DNA of 36,210 nt from the NCBI GenBank assembly GCA_964594865.1, contig CAZQMZ010000009.1, forward strand, positions 1 to 36,210, in the 5' to 3' direction. The first letter of the stretch is position 1. Each line of letters opens with the position of its first letter. The DNA comes from Caccovivens sp964594865 (GTDB taxonomy: Bacteria > Bacillota > Clostridia > Christensenellales > UBA1242). Positions 7,863 through 14,822 of this stretch are shown piece by piece. The notes beneath the pieces are model-generated. The model was not told where the DNA came from. It did no database searches and worked only from the letters and a program-made list of their open reading frames with translations. Both the position numbers and the translations under genes were made by a program.

Positions 7863-8675
7863 ATGAAGATAAATTGGTTTCCAGGACATATGAACAAAGC
7901 GTTGCGACAGATGAGTGATGAACTGAAAAAGGTTGATGTTGTCACTTATGTTCTTGACGCCCGAATTCCAATTTCATCTGTCAATCCAAGCCTTGACAAG
8001 TTGATTCAACACAAGCCAACTTTATATGTTTTCAACAAAATTGACATGGCGGATGAAAAAAAATTGAAAACAATTTTGCCTCAATTCAAAGGAGCTTCAA
8101 AGGATTATGTTCTTTTTGACAGCACAAAAGTTGGGAAGAGTGATGTGATATTGAACAAAATTAAACTTTTGGCGAAAGAGAAAATTGATAGGTTTAAGAC
8201 AAAGGGCATCAAGGCAACAATTCGAACTATGGTTGTTGGAATACCAAACTGTGGAAAAAGCACTTTGGTGAATAATCTTTGCCGAAAAGCCAAAACGCTT
8301 ACGGGTGATCGTGCAGGGGTGACAAAACGTGGACAGTGGCTTTCGGTTGGCGATGGAGTGGAAGTTTTTGACACACCGGGGACGCTCTATCCAAACATTG
8401 AAAATCAAGAAGTCGCCAAAAAATTGGCATATGTTGGGAGTGTACGGGATGAAATCTTGGATTTTGTCGAACTTGGAGAAGAATTTTTGACACTTCTCAA
8501 CAAAATTTATCCTGCTGAAATTGAAAAAAGATATGGCAAAGTTGAAAACTTGACAGATATTGCAAAAACAAGAAAATATGTCGCTGTTGGCGGGGAATTG
8601 GATTTGGAACGTACTGCAAGAGCGGTTGTTGATGACTTTCGCAAAGGTCGTTTGGGCAAAATGACTTTGGATTGA
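7863..8675 (+). CDS. rbgA: Ribosome biogenesis GTPase RbgA (YlqF)
   Basis: RbgA is a circularly permuted GTPase that drives late assembly of the 50S subunit. The permuted motif order is plain: WFPGHM at the N-terminus, G4 NKID at 58-61, then G1 GIPNCGKS at 126-133, and G3 DTPG at 170-173, followed by the RNA-binding C-terminal helical domain. The length of 270 residues is close to the usual 280. AAAGGTGGAAAG precedes the ATG. The 94-nt gap before it carries palindrome copy 1. Confidence 0.96.
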   Translation: MKINWFPGHMNKALRQMSDELKKVDVVTYVLDARIPISSVNPSLDKLIQHKPTLYVFNKIDMADEKKLKTILPQFKGASKDYVLFDSTKVGKSDVILNKIKLLAKEKIDRFKTKGIKATIRTMVVGIPNCGKSTLVNNLCRKAKTLTGDRAGVTKRGQWLSVGDGVEVFDTPGTLYPNIENQEVAKKLAYVGSVRDEILDFVELGEEFLTLLNKIYPAEIEKRYGKVENLTDIAKTRKYVAVGGELDLERTARAVVDDFRKGRLGKMTLD

Positions 8676-8676
8676 T

Positions 8677-8706
8677 TTGAATGTTTTCATTAAAAAAAGA
8701 TATAAA
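8677..8706 (+). promoter_or_regulatory. Candidate promoter of yraN
   Basis: TTGAAT, an 18-nt spacer and TATAAA start just after the rbgA stop and place transcription about 15 nt before the yraN start. Confidence 0.4.
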
Positions 8707-8728
8707 AACATAACTATTGGAGATTGAT

Positions 8729-9097
8729 TTGGAAGATTACACAAAAGATTTGAGAAAAGTCAAGAACATGATTGAAGGGACTGCGGGAGAAATAAACGCA
8801 GTCAATTTTTTGAGGGAGAAAGGATACAAGATTTTACAGACCAATTATAAAACAAAGTTTGGCGAAATCGATATTATTGCACAGCAAAAAAATGTCATCG
8901 TCTTTGTTGAAGTGAAAAAGCGCGAGACCCTTGCCTATGGTCGTCCAATTGAGGCTGTGAATTTTCGAAAACAGCAGAAAATCAGGCGAGTTGCGGAGTT
9001 CTTTTTGATGGTAAAGCACAAAACATTTTCTGATTGTCGCTTTGATGTCATTGAAATTTTGGGTGATCAAATCAATCATATTGAAAATGCATTCTAA
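8729..9097 (+). CDS. yraN: YraN family protein (UPF0102), restriction-endonuclease-like fold
   Basis: A 122-residue member of UPF0102 with GTAGEINAVNFLREKGYKIL, then the nuclease-like core FGEIDIIAQQ...VIVFVEVKKRE (E-D...E-K pattern), and the C-terminal CRFDVIEI. Its biochemical role is not established; nuclease activity is predicted from the fold. TTG 8729 is chosen because GGAG (8719-8722) precedes it by 6 nt. TTG 8717 overlaps that site, and ATG 8768 would remove a non-conserved lead. In many Bacillota rnhB separates rbgA from yraN; it is absent here. Confidence 0.88.
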   Translation: MEDYTKDLRKVKNMIEGTAGEINAVNFLREKGYKILQTNYKTKFGEIDIIAQQKNVIVFVEVKKRETLAYGRPIEAVNFRKQQKIRRVAEFFLMVKHKTFSDCRFDVIEILGDQINHIENAF

Positions 9098-9134
9098 ATT
9101 TGAAAAACTTTTGTGAAAAACTTTGACAAAACAC

Positions 9135-9164
9135 TTGATTTTTTGTTTAATTATGTGATATAAT
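9135..9164 (+). promoter_or_regulatory. Promoter of rplS
   Basis: TTGATT, an 18-nt spacer and TATAAT, with TGTGA before the -10. Transcription would start near 9171, exactly where the L19 leader structure begins. Confidence 0.75.
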
Positions 9165-9170
9165 CACAAA

Positions 9171-9220
9171 GACTTCGGATGTTCCGCTGGGAATTTGCCG
9201 TATGAACATCATGTCGAAAA
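9171..9220 (+). promoter_or_regulatory. Ribosomal protein L19 leader RNA
   Basis: Between the promoter and rplS, GATGTTC (9178-9184) pairs with GAACATC (9204-9210) and encloses CGCTGGG and TTGCCGTAT. This agrees with my memory of the Bacillota L19 leader, a cis-regulatory RNA thought to bind free L19 and repress translation. A covariance-model scan with the Rfam L19 leader would decide it. Confidence 0.7.
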
Positions 9221-9241
9221 TCTGAAAAAAGGAGATAAGTC

Positions 9242-9592
9242 ATGGCAAACATCATTGATCAACTTGAAAGAGAAGGCATGAAAGAAAACATCCCTGAATT
9301 TGGCATTGGCGACACTGTGAAGGTTGTTGTCAAAATCAAAGAAGGAGATAAGGAAAGATTGCAAGCTTTCGAAGGTGTTGTCATTGCCAGAAAGAATGGC
9401 GGAATCAGAGAAACATTCACTGTTCGAAAAATTTCATACGGTGTGGGTGTTGAAAAAACATTCCCAATCCATTCACCAAAAATCGCAACAATTGAAGTTG
9501 TGAGAAAGGGCAAAACAAGAAGAGCAAAACTCTATTATGTCAGAGGGCTCACCGGCAAGGCAGCAAAAGTTAAGTCAGCAGACAACAAATAA
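9242..9592 (+). CDS. rplS: Ribosomal protein L19
   Basis: bL19 (116 residues) sits at the 30S-50S interface. Diagnostic segments are FGIGDTVKVVVKIKEGDKERLQAFEGVVIARK, the FTVRKISYGVGVEKTFPIHSP stretch and the basic RRAKLYYVRGLTGKAAK end. AAAAAAGGAGATAAGTC precedes the ATG. It is transcribed alone behind its own promoter and leader, and ends at a strong terminator that starts within the stop codon. Confidence 0.98.
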   Translation: MANIIDQLEREGMKENIPEFGIGDTVKVVVKIKEGDKERLQAFEGVVIARKNGGIRETFTVRKISYGVGVEKTFPIHSPKIATIEVVRKGKTRRAKLYYVRGLTGKAAKVKSADNK

Positions 9593-9617
9593 GAGGAAAG
9601 ATTCCTCTTATTTTTTT
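9588..9617 (+). terminator. Intrinsic terminator of rplS
   Basis: AATAAGAGGAA (9588-9598) pairs perfectly with TTCCTCTTATT (9602-9612) across a three-base loop, followed by a T-run. The rplS TAA lies inside the 5' arm. Confidence 0.92.
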
Positions 9618-9653
9618 ATTTAAATGTTGTTTTATTTTTTTGCTGTATTTTTT

Positions 9654-9682
9654 TTGATTATTGCCACAAAATGTGATATAAT
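9654..9682 (+). promoter_or_regulatory. Promoter of the trxB-like gene, leaderless
   Basis: TTGATT, a 17-nt spacer and TATAAT, with TGTGA before the -10. The ATG lies 7 nt after the -10, where transcription should begin, and there is no ribosome site. Confidence 0.75.
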
Positions 9683-9689
9683 CTACATT

Positions 9690-10550
9690 ATGGAGATGAA
9701 AAAATTTGACGTTGTTATCATTGGTGGTGGGCCGGCTGGAATGACTGCTGGGCTTTATGCCGTTCGTCGTGGAAAGAAGGTTGCCATCATTGAGAAATAT
9801 AGTCTTGGCGGACAAACAAACACAATTTTGAAAATGGAAAACTTTCCGTCGCAAAGTGAAATTGACGGAGTGACATTGTCTCAAATGATGGCAAAACAAG
9901 TCAAAAGTTTGGGTGTTGAAATTTTCTATGATGACATCATCGAATTTGATTTTCAAGCGAAAGTTGTCAAGGGTAAAAAGGCGGAATATTATGGCAAAAG
10001 CATCATCATTGCCACAGGTCTTTCTTATGTGGAATTGGGTGTTGGTGAAAACAAATTTTTGGGACGTGGTGTGAGTTATTGCGCTGTTTGTGATGCCAAT
10101 TTCTATAAAAATCAACCTGTCTGTGTGGCAAGCGAAAATGGTAGCGGAATCAAAGACGCCATAATTCTTTCGGAAGTTTGTTCCAAAGTGACAATTCTGG
10201 ATTCTGGAGATTTGAGTGTTTTTGCAAGTGCCAACAAGAACAAAAAAATCGACATTATGTCAAATGTTAAAATCAAAAGCGTGATGGGGAATGATGTTGT
10301 GACAGGGGTGAAGGTTGAAGTCGATGAAAAAGAAAAAGAGATTCCAACGAATGCTCTTTTTGTGGAACTTGGAAAAAAGCCCCAAGTTTTTCAAGGGCTT
10401 GAAGTGGATTCAAAAGGCTTTATTTTGACTGATGAAAACATGCGCACTTCTGTTGAAGGAGTGTTTGCTGTGGGTGATGTGAGAGCCAAACAGCTGAAAC
10501 AAGTTGTCACTGCGTGTGCGGATGGAGCGATTGCCGGAAATCTTGCATAA
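9690..10550 (+). CDS. Thioredoxin-reductase-like flavoprotein lacking NADPH-binding motifs
   Basis: The fold is that of low-molecular-weight TrxB: FAD motif GGGPAG (12-17), redox pair CAVC (131-134) in YCAVCDANF, and the second FAD segment SVEGVFAVGDVR. The pyridine-nucleotide site is not recognisable: where TrxB has GGGDSA the protein reads ASENGSGIKDA (147-157), and the HRRxxFRA region is replaced by ILDSGDLSVFA. Ferredoxin-dependent flavin thioredoxin reductases of clostridia lack these same motifs, so reduction by ferredoxin rather than NADPH is a reasonable inference. At 286 residues it is short, ending GAIAGNLA about 8-10 residues before most relatives, right where a long palindrome begins. 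The ATG lies at the predicted transcription start. Confidence 0.85.
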   Translation: MEMKKFDVVIIGGGPAGMTAGLYAVRRGKKVAIIEKYSLGGQTNTILKMENFPSQSEIDGVTLSQMMAKQVKSLGVEIFYDDIIEFDFQAKVVKGKKAEYYGKSIIIATGLSYVELGVGENKFLGRGVSYCAVCDANFYKNQPVCVASENGSGIKDAIILSEVCSKVTILDSGDLSVFASANKNKKIDIMSNVKIKSVMGNDVVTGVKVEVDEKEKEIPTNALFVELGKKPQVFQGLEVDSKGFILTDENMRTSVEGVFAVGDVRAKQLKQVVTACADGAIAGNLA

Positions 10551-10554
10551 CACA

Positions 10555-10604
10555 CAAGATGTGGTGTGGTATGCATGCATAATACGCCAAATCTTGTATT
10601 TTTT
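10555..10604. repeat. 42-bp palindrome, REP-like copy 2 and probable trxB terminator
   Basis: The arms 10555-10575 and 10576-10596 pair over 21 positions with two mismatches and two G-T wobbles, with no loop in the symmetric centre TGCATGCA. A T-rich run (TATTTTTT) follows, so the RNA could terminate the trxB-like transcript. The core 10564-10585 is an inverted copy of the palindrome at 7801-7823. Confidence 0.65.
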
Positions 10605-10628
10605 AATGTAATCTAGACATATGTTTGC

Positions 10629-10736
10629 TCAATCTTTGTTCTCTTTTTTATAAAACATTTTCAAAAATGGCACCATCCATTTTGGTGCTTTGACACAGAT
10701 GATCTTTATGTTCGATTTCTTTTCTTTTTCTTCCAT
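10629..10736 (-). CDS. SpoVM-like microprotein
   Basis: A 35-residue frame in the trxB-serS gap. After a charged lead (MEEKEKKSN) comes IKIICVKAPKWMVPFLKMFY and a basic end. This lines up with SpoVM, whose pattern is K-h-h-x-h-K-L-P-K-F-h and then a short amphipathic helix with basic residues; the Lys-x-Pro-Lys-aromatic core is kept. SpoVM recognises the convex forespore membrane and anchors SpoIVA in endospore coat assembly. There is no Shine-Dalgarno site. A weak -10 (TAGATA, 10742-10747) lies 5 nt before the ATG, like leaderless genes nearby, and a terminator hairpin separates it from serS upstream. The identity rests on a short motif seen by eye, and expression is not shown. Confidence 0.45.
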   Translation of the reverse strand: MEEKEKKSNIKIICVKAPKWMVPFLKMFYKKENKD

Positions 10737-10759
10737 ATCAATATCTATGCCAATAACAA

Positions 10760-10790
10760 AAAAATTGCCACATCATTTATGGCAATTTTT
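10760..10790. terminator. Bidirectional terminator after serS
   Basis: AAAAATTGCCA (10760-10770) pairs with TGGCAATTTTT (10780-10790) around a nine-base loop. A-runs and T-runs on the two sides would serve both the serS transcript on the minus strand and readthrough from trxB on the plus strand. Confidence 0.85.
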
Positions 10791-10855
10791 TATCTCTTTC
10801 AGTTTGTCAATTTTATGCAATATCATTTGACTTTTTGTTTTTAAAAATATATTTT

Positions 10856-12145
10856 TCATTTGTTCTTTGGAACAAGTTTTTCTTTTCCGCCCATATAAGG
10901 TTGAAGTGCTTTTGGAATTGAAATTGATCCGTCTGGCTGATAGTTGTTTTCAACAAAGGCAATCAGTGCGCGTGGGGTGGCGAGCACGGTGTTGTTGAGT
11001 GTGTGCAAAAGATATGTTCCTTTTTCACCTTTTGCTCTTATGGACAATCGGCGCGCTTGGGCATCGCTTAAATTGCTGCACGAGCCAACTTCAAAATATT
11101 TCTTCTGTCTTGGGCTCCATGCTTCAATATCACAACTTTTCACTTTCAAGTCTGCCAAGTCGCCACTGCAGCATTCAAGTTGACGGACAGGAATGTCGAG
11201 ATTGCGGAAAATTTCCACTGTGTATTTCCACATTTTTTCATACCAATCCATGCTCTCTTCTGGTTTGCAAATGACAATCATTTCTTGTTTTTCAAATTGA
11301 TGCACACGATATAATCCGCGTTCTTCAAGTCCGTGAGAACCACCTTCTTTGCGAAAACAAGGAGAATATGATGTCATGGTGATTGGAAGTTCAGCTTCGT
11401 TTATGATTTGCCCTTTGAATTTTCCAATCATGGAATGTTCGCTTGTGCCAACGAGATATAGGTCTTGCCCTTCGATTTTATACATCATTGCTTCCATTTC
11501 GGCAAAACTCATAACTCCGTCAACAACATCACCTCTGATCATGAAAGGTGGAATGCAATATGTGAAACCGTGGTCAATCATATAGTCGCGACCATAGGCG
11601 ATCATTGCTTCATGCAAGCGTGCAACATCTCCAAGAAGGTAATAGAAACCTTCACCGCTTGTTCTTCCGGCACTTTCTTTGTCAAGTCCATTCAAACTTG
11701 CCAAGATGTCTGCGTGATATGGAATTTCATAGTTTGGCACAATTGGCTTTCCAAATTTTTGAACTTCAACATTTTCACTGTCATCCTTACCAATTGGCAC
11801 ACTTTTGTCAATGATGTTTGGAATGGTGAGCATGATTTTGCGAATTTTGGCAGAAAGAATTTCCTCTTCTTTTTCAATTTCGGCAATACGCTCATTGTTT
11901 TTGCGAACTTGTTCTTTGATTTGGTTGGCTTCTTCCACTTTCTTTTCTTTCATCAATACGCCAATTTTTGAAGAGAGTGAATTTCGGCTGGCACGCAAAG
12001 AATCGCCCTCTTGTTTGAGCGCACGAGATTTTTTGTCCAATTCTTCCACTTCGTCAACGAGTGGAAGTTTTTCGTTTTGAAATTTCTTTTTGATGTTTTC
12101 TTTGACCAAGTCTTTGTTTGTTCTTATCAAATTTATGTCAATCAT
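10856..12145 (-). CDS. serS: Seryl-tRNA synthetase
   Basis: This class II synthetase charges tRNA-Ser. The 429-residue protein has the N-terminal tRNA-binding coiled coil (residues ~30-105, rich in K/E heptads), then motif 2 FRKEGGSHGLEERGLYRVHQFEKQE and motif 3 LNNTVLATPRALIAFVENNYQ near the C-terminus. The start at 12145 (MIDINLIRTN) is the family N-terminus and follows AGAAGGTG by 6 nt; upstream extension is not conserved. It is monocistronic on the minus strand, with a promoter at 12178-12206 and no room for a T-box leader. Confidence 0.97.
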   Translation of the reverse strand: MIDINLIRTNKDLVKENIKKKFQNEKLPLVDEVEELDKKSRALKQEGDSLRASRNSLSSKIGVLMKEKKVEEANQIKEQVRKNNERIAEIEKEEEILSAKIRKIMLTIPNIIDKSVPIGKDDSENVEVQKFGKPIVPNYEIPYHADILASLNGLDKESAGRTSGEGFYYLLGDVARLHEAMIAYGRDYMIDHGFTYCIPPFMIRGDVVDGVMSFAEMEAMMYKIEGQDLYLVGTSEHSMIGKFKGQIINEAELPITMTSYSPCFRKEGGSHGLEERGLYRVHQFEKQEMIVICKPEESMDWYEKMWKYTVEIFRNLDIPVRQLECCSGDLADLKVKSCDIEAWSPRQKKYFEVGSCSNLSDAQARRLSIRAKGEKGTYLLHTLNNTVLATPRALIAFVENNYQPDGSISIPKALQPYMGGKEKLVPKNK

Positions 12146-12177
12146 TTTTTTCACCTTCTTACATTTTTTATATTTCA

Positions 12178-12206
12178 ATTTAACACCAAACGAAAAAATA
12201 AGTCAA
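12178..12206 (-). promoter_or_regulatory. Promoter of serS
   Basis: On the minus strand TTGACT (12201-12206), a 17-nt spacer and TTAAAT (12178-12183) precede a leader of roughly 25 nt. Confidence 0.7.
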
Positions 12207-12317
12207 GTTTTTATATAAATTTTCTGATTTTCTGGGTGCAAAAAGCATGATAATTGATGAATTGAATGAAAAGAATGCATAAATGTTTAAATATATAGTT
12301 AAATTTTTTTAAATTGT

Positions 12318-12346
12318 TTGCAAATAGTGAAAAAATTTGTTATACT
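12318..12346 (+). promoter_or_regulatory. Promoter of rarA, leaderless
   Basis: TTGCAA, a 17-nt spacer and TATACT end 6 nt before the GTG that starts rarA, so the mRNA should begin at or next to the start codon. Confidence 0.75.
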
Positions 12347-12352
12347 CTTCTT

Positions 12353-13636
12353 GTGAATGAGCAAAGGGTTCCTCTTGCTGAACGAATGAGAGCAACTTCG
12401 CTTGAAGATTTTGTTGGTCAAGAGCATATTGTGGGGAAAAATAAATTGCTATATCGTGCCATTTCAACCGGCAATGTTGGCTCTTGCATTTTTTATGGTC
12501 CTCCTGGAACAGGAAAAACAACTCTTGCTGGAATCATCGCCAAAATGCTTAATGCCAACATTGAAAAATTGAATGCTGTTTCAAGTGGGGTGGCGGATGC
12601 CAAGGCAGTTATTGAACGTGCGAGAGCACAAAAACAAATGTTTGGCACAGACACATATCTTCTTTTGGACGAATGTCATCGCTGGAACAAAGCTCAAAGC
12701 GATTGTGTTCTGCAAGCAATTGAAGAGGGAGACATCTATTTCATCGGTTCGACGACAGAAAATCCTTACACAAGTATGACGCGGGCAATTGTTTCACGAT
12801 GCACAGTTTTTGAATTTAAAAAAGTGCCAGAGAAAGACGTTGAAAAGGTGTTGAAAAAGGCACTGGCTGACACCGAAAAAGGTCTTGGAAATTTCAAGAC
12901 AAAAGTGGACGAAGATGGAATCAAATATTTGGCTTTCGCGTGCAATGGAGATGTCAGGCAGGCACTCAACAGTTTGGAGTTGGCCGTGCTTTCCACAAAA
13001 GTGAGCAAAGATAAGTTCATTCACATCGACAAAGAAGTGATGGCGGAATGTTTGAATCGAAGACCGCTTTCCATTGACGAATCGATGTATTATGACTATC
13101 TCTCTGCTTTTTGCAAGAGTTTGCGTGGTTCGGACTGTGAAGGGGCGCTGTATTATGCGCACAGGTTGTTGAAAGCGGGAATTGATCCAACAATCATTGC
13201 GCGAAGAATGATTGCACACGCGTCCGAAGACATCGGTATGGCAGACAGTAACGCTCTTCTCATGGCGTGCTGTGCGATGTATGCTTGCGAGAAGAACGGC
13301 GCGCCGGAATGTTATCTCAACCTATCGCACGCAATCATATATTTGTGCGAAGCGGAAAAGTCAAACAGTGTCTATAAGGCAATGCATATGGCAATGGATG
13401 ATGCTGAAAATGAGCGAGAGGATATTGTGCCAAATCATCTCAAAAACCATCCAAGCACAAACGATGATGGACATGGAAAATATAAATATCCGCACGACTA
13501 TGGCGGATATTGTGCTCAACAATATATGCCTGACAAATTGAAAGACCGTGTTTATTATGTTCCAAGTGAAAATGGTCGTGAAAAGAATTTAGTTCGCAAA
13601 AAATTTGCAAAGAATGGTTTTAAGCCAAAAAAATAA
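12353..13636 (+). CDS. rarA: Replication-associated recombination protein RarA (MgsA family AAA+ ATPase)
   Basis: RarA is a clamp-loader-like AAA+ ATPase acting at stalled replication forks. It shows PLAERMRATSLEDFVGQEHIVG at the N-terminus, Walker A GPPGTGKT (residues 49-56), Walker B LLLDECHRWNK, sensor 1 GSTTENP and the C-terminal tetramerisation domain (ASEDIGMAD, NHLKNHP, QQYMPDKLKDRVYY). The GTG at 12353 gives a 427-residue protein with the conserved start NEQRVPLAERMR. It has no ribosome site but matches the predicted transcript 5' end; the frame's upstream codons overlap the promoter. The DECH Walker B variant is mildly unusual (DEIH is common). Confidence 0.95.
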   Translation: MNEQRVPLAERMRATSLEDFVGQEHIVGKNKLLYRAISTGNVGSCIFYGPPGTGKTTLAGIIAKMLNANIEKLNAVSSGVADAKAVIERARAQKQMFGTDTYLLLDECHRWNKAQSDCVLQAIEEGDIYFIGSTTENPYTSMTRAIVSRCTVFEFKKVPEKDVEKVLKKALADTEKGLGNFKTKVDEDGIKYLAFACNGDVRQALNSLELAVLSTKVSKDKFIHIDKEVMAECLNRRPLSIDESMYYDYLSAFCKSLRGSDCEGALYYAHRLLKAGIDPTIIARRMIAHASEDIGMADSNALLMACCAMYACEKNGAPECYLNLSHAIIYLCEAEKSNSVYKAMHMAMDDAENEREDIVPNHLKNHPSTNDDGHGKYKYPHDYGGYCAQQYMPDKLKDRVYYVPSENGREKNLVRKKFAKNGFKPKK

Positions 13637-13658
13637 ATGAAGATAAGGAGAAAAAATT

Positions 13659-14606
13659 ATGTTTGGAAAAAGAGCGGATGGCGTTAAGGTTAAAAATTTG
13701 CTGATCATCGACAAGGCTATTTCTTATTTTATGCCAGAAAGAATTGATGCTGTGAATTTGTATGAACAAGCCATCAATGTTGAAAACATCGACAAATTTA
13801 TTTTGGAAGAAAAGAAAAAATCGGGAAATCATTACACATACACCGAAATCTTGATTGCAGCTTGTGTGAGAATGCTATATCAACGACCAAAGACAAACAG
13901 ATTTGTCAACAACTGCGTGATATATCAGCGAAAATACATTTCAATTTCGATGAGTATTATGAAAAGTTTGACTGATGACGGTGAAGAAGTCACTCTGAAA
14001 ATGTTTTTCACCGGTCGAGAAAGTTTAGAGGAAATCAGTAAAATCATTCGTGATGAAATTGAAAAGAACATGAAGGCGGCAGATGAATCTCACAAAACCA
14101 CAAAAGTGGCGGGCGCTTTGTGCAAATTGCCAAATTGGATTTTTAAATTGGCTATGGCAATTATTCGCTGGGGAGATAAACACAATTTGCTTCCGAGAAA
14201 ACTTATTGACGCAAGTCCTTTCCACACAAGTGTGTATGTTGCAGATTTGAGAAGCATCAAACTTGATGCAATCTATCACCATTTATATAATTTTGGTAAC
14301 ACCACAATTTTTGGAACAATGGGAAAGATTTTTTATGCACCGGTGGCAAATCGTGACGGAGAAATCAAAGTTCAAAAGCAAATGAATTTGAGATTTTCTT
14401 TGGACGAACGCGTTTGCGATGGGCTTTATTATTCAAACAGTTTGAGACTTTTGATGAAATATATTGAAAATCCAGCACTTTTGATGGAACGTTTGCCAGA
14501 ACCTGAATTGACAAAAAAGGAATTGAAGAAAAAACAAAAAGAAGACAAAAAGAAAGCAAAACAAGCAAAGAAAGAGAGCAAAAAGGCTAAAAGAAAAAAA
14601 TCATGA
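13659..14606 (+). CDS. Stand-alone 2-oxoacid dehydrogenase E2-type acyltransferase fold, catalytic His replaced
   Basis: The 315-residue protein resembles the trimeric CAT/E2 acyltransferase catalytic domain with no lipoyl or E1-binding domain. The C-terminal active-site segment that reads DHRVIDG in E2 enzymes is DERVCDG here (249-255): His is replaced by Glu250 while Asp254-Gly255 remain. Coenzyme A-dependent acyl transfer by the usual mechanism is therefore unlikely. I have the impression that this form recurs in stand-alone Clostridia homologues, so it may define a subfamily rather than a local mutation. Residues ~284-315 form a Lys/Glu-rich, likely disordered tail. AAGGAGAAAAAATT precedes the ATG, 22 nt after rarA, so the two are probably co-transcribed up to the terminator at 14613. 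Confidence 0.75.
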   Translation: MFGKRADGVKVKNLLIIDKAISYFMPERIDAVNLYEQAINVENIDKFILEEKKKSGNHYTYTEILIAACVRMLYQRPKTNRFVNNCVIYQRKYISISMSIMKSLTDDGEEVTLKMFFTGRESLEEISKIIRDEIEKNMKAADESHKTTKVAGALCKLPNWIFKLAMAIIRWGDKHNLLPRKLIDASPFHTSVYVADLRSIKLDAIYHHLYNFGNTTIFGTMGKIFYAPVANRDGEIKVQKQMNLRFSLDERVCDGLYYSNSLRLLMKYIENPALLMERLPEPELTKKELKKKQKEDKKKAKQAKKESKKAKRKKS

Positions 14607-14612
14607 TATCAT

Positions 14613-14643
14613 AAAAAAGACGTTTTGATTGAGCGTCTTTTTT
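14613..14643 (+). terminator. Intrinsic terminator after the E2-like gene
   Basis: AAAAAAGACG (14613-14622) pairs with CGTCTTTTTT (14634-14643) across an 11-base loop, followed by further T residues. It separates the housekeeping genes from the phage-like region. Confidence 0.88.
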
Positions 14644-14668
14644 TGTTTAAAAACAAATTTTTAAGTCG

Positions 14669-14690
14669 ATTTTGACGGCATTTTGACGGC
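14669..14690 (+). repeat. Tandem 11-bp repeat upstream of the phage-type regulator
   Basis: ATTTTGACGGC occurs twice head to tail (14669-14679 and 14680-14690). Each copy holds a TTGACG, and the second could act as a -35 for TAAAAT at 14707-14712 (18-nt spacer). It could be an operator for the region's regulator. Confidence 0.5.
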
Positions 14691-14749
14691 ACTTTATTGA
14701 AAATTGTAAAATTTTGTAAAATATTTCGAAAAAAAGTTGGCAGTAAGGT

Positions 14750-14778
14750 TTGACTATTGAAATTTTTATTCTTAAAAT
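14750..14778 (+). promoter_or_regulatory. Promoter of the phage-type HTH gene
   Basis: TTGACT, a 17-nt spacer and TAAAAT lie about 45 nt upstream of the ATG at 14823 and fit the predicted ribosome site well. Confidence 0.6.
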
Positions 14779-14822
14779 ATCTTGTGTTTCAATATAAACT
14801 ATTGGTAAAAGGAGAAAATTTC

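Noticed and set aside
8097..8744. 215-codon minus-strand frame over rbgA and yraN start
   Set aside because: It is antisense to conserved GTPase motifs and has no similarity or ribosome site.
12146..12352. T-box riboswitch before serS
   Set aside because: The serS leader is only about 25 nt, with no specifier stem or T-box sequence.
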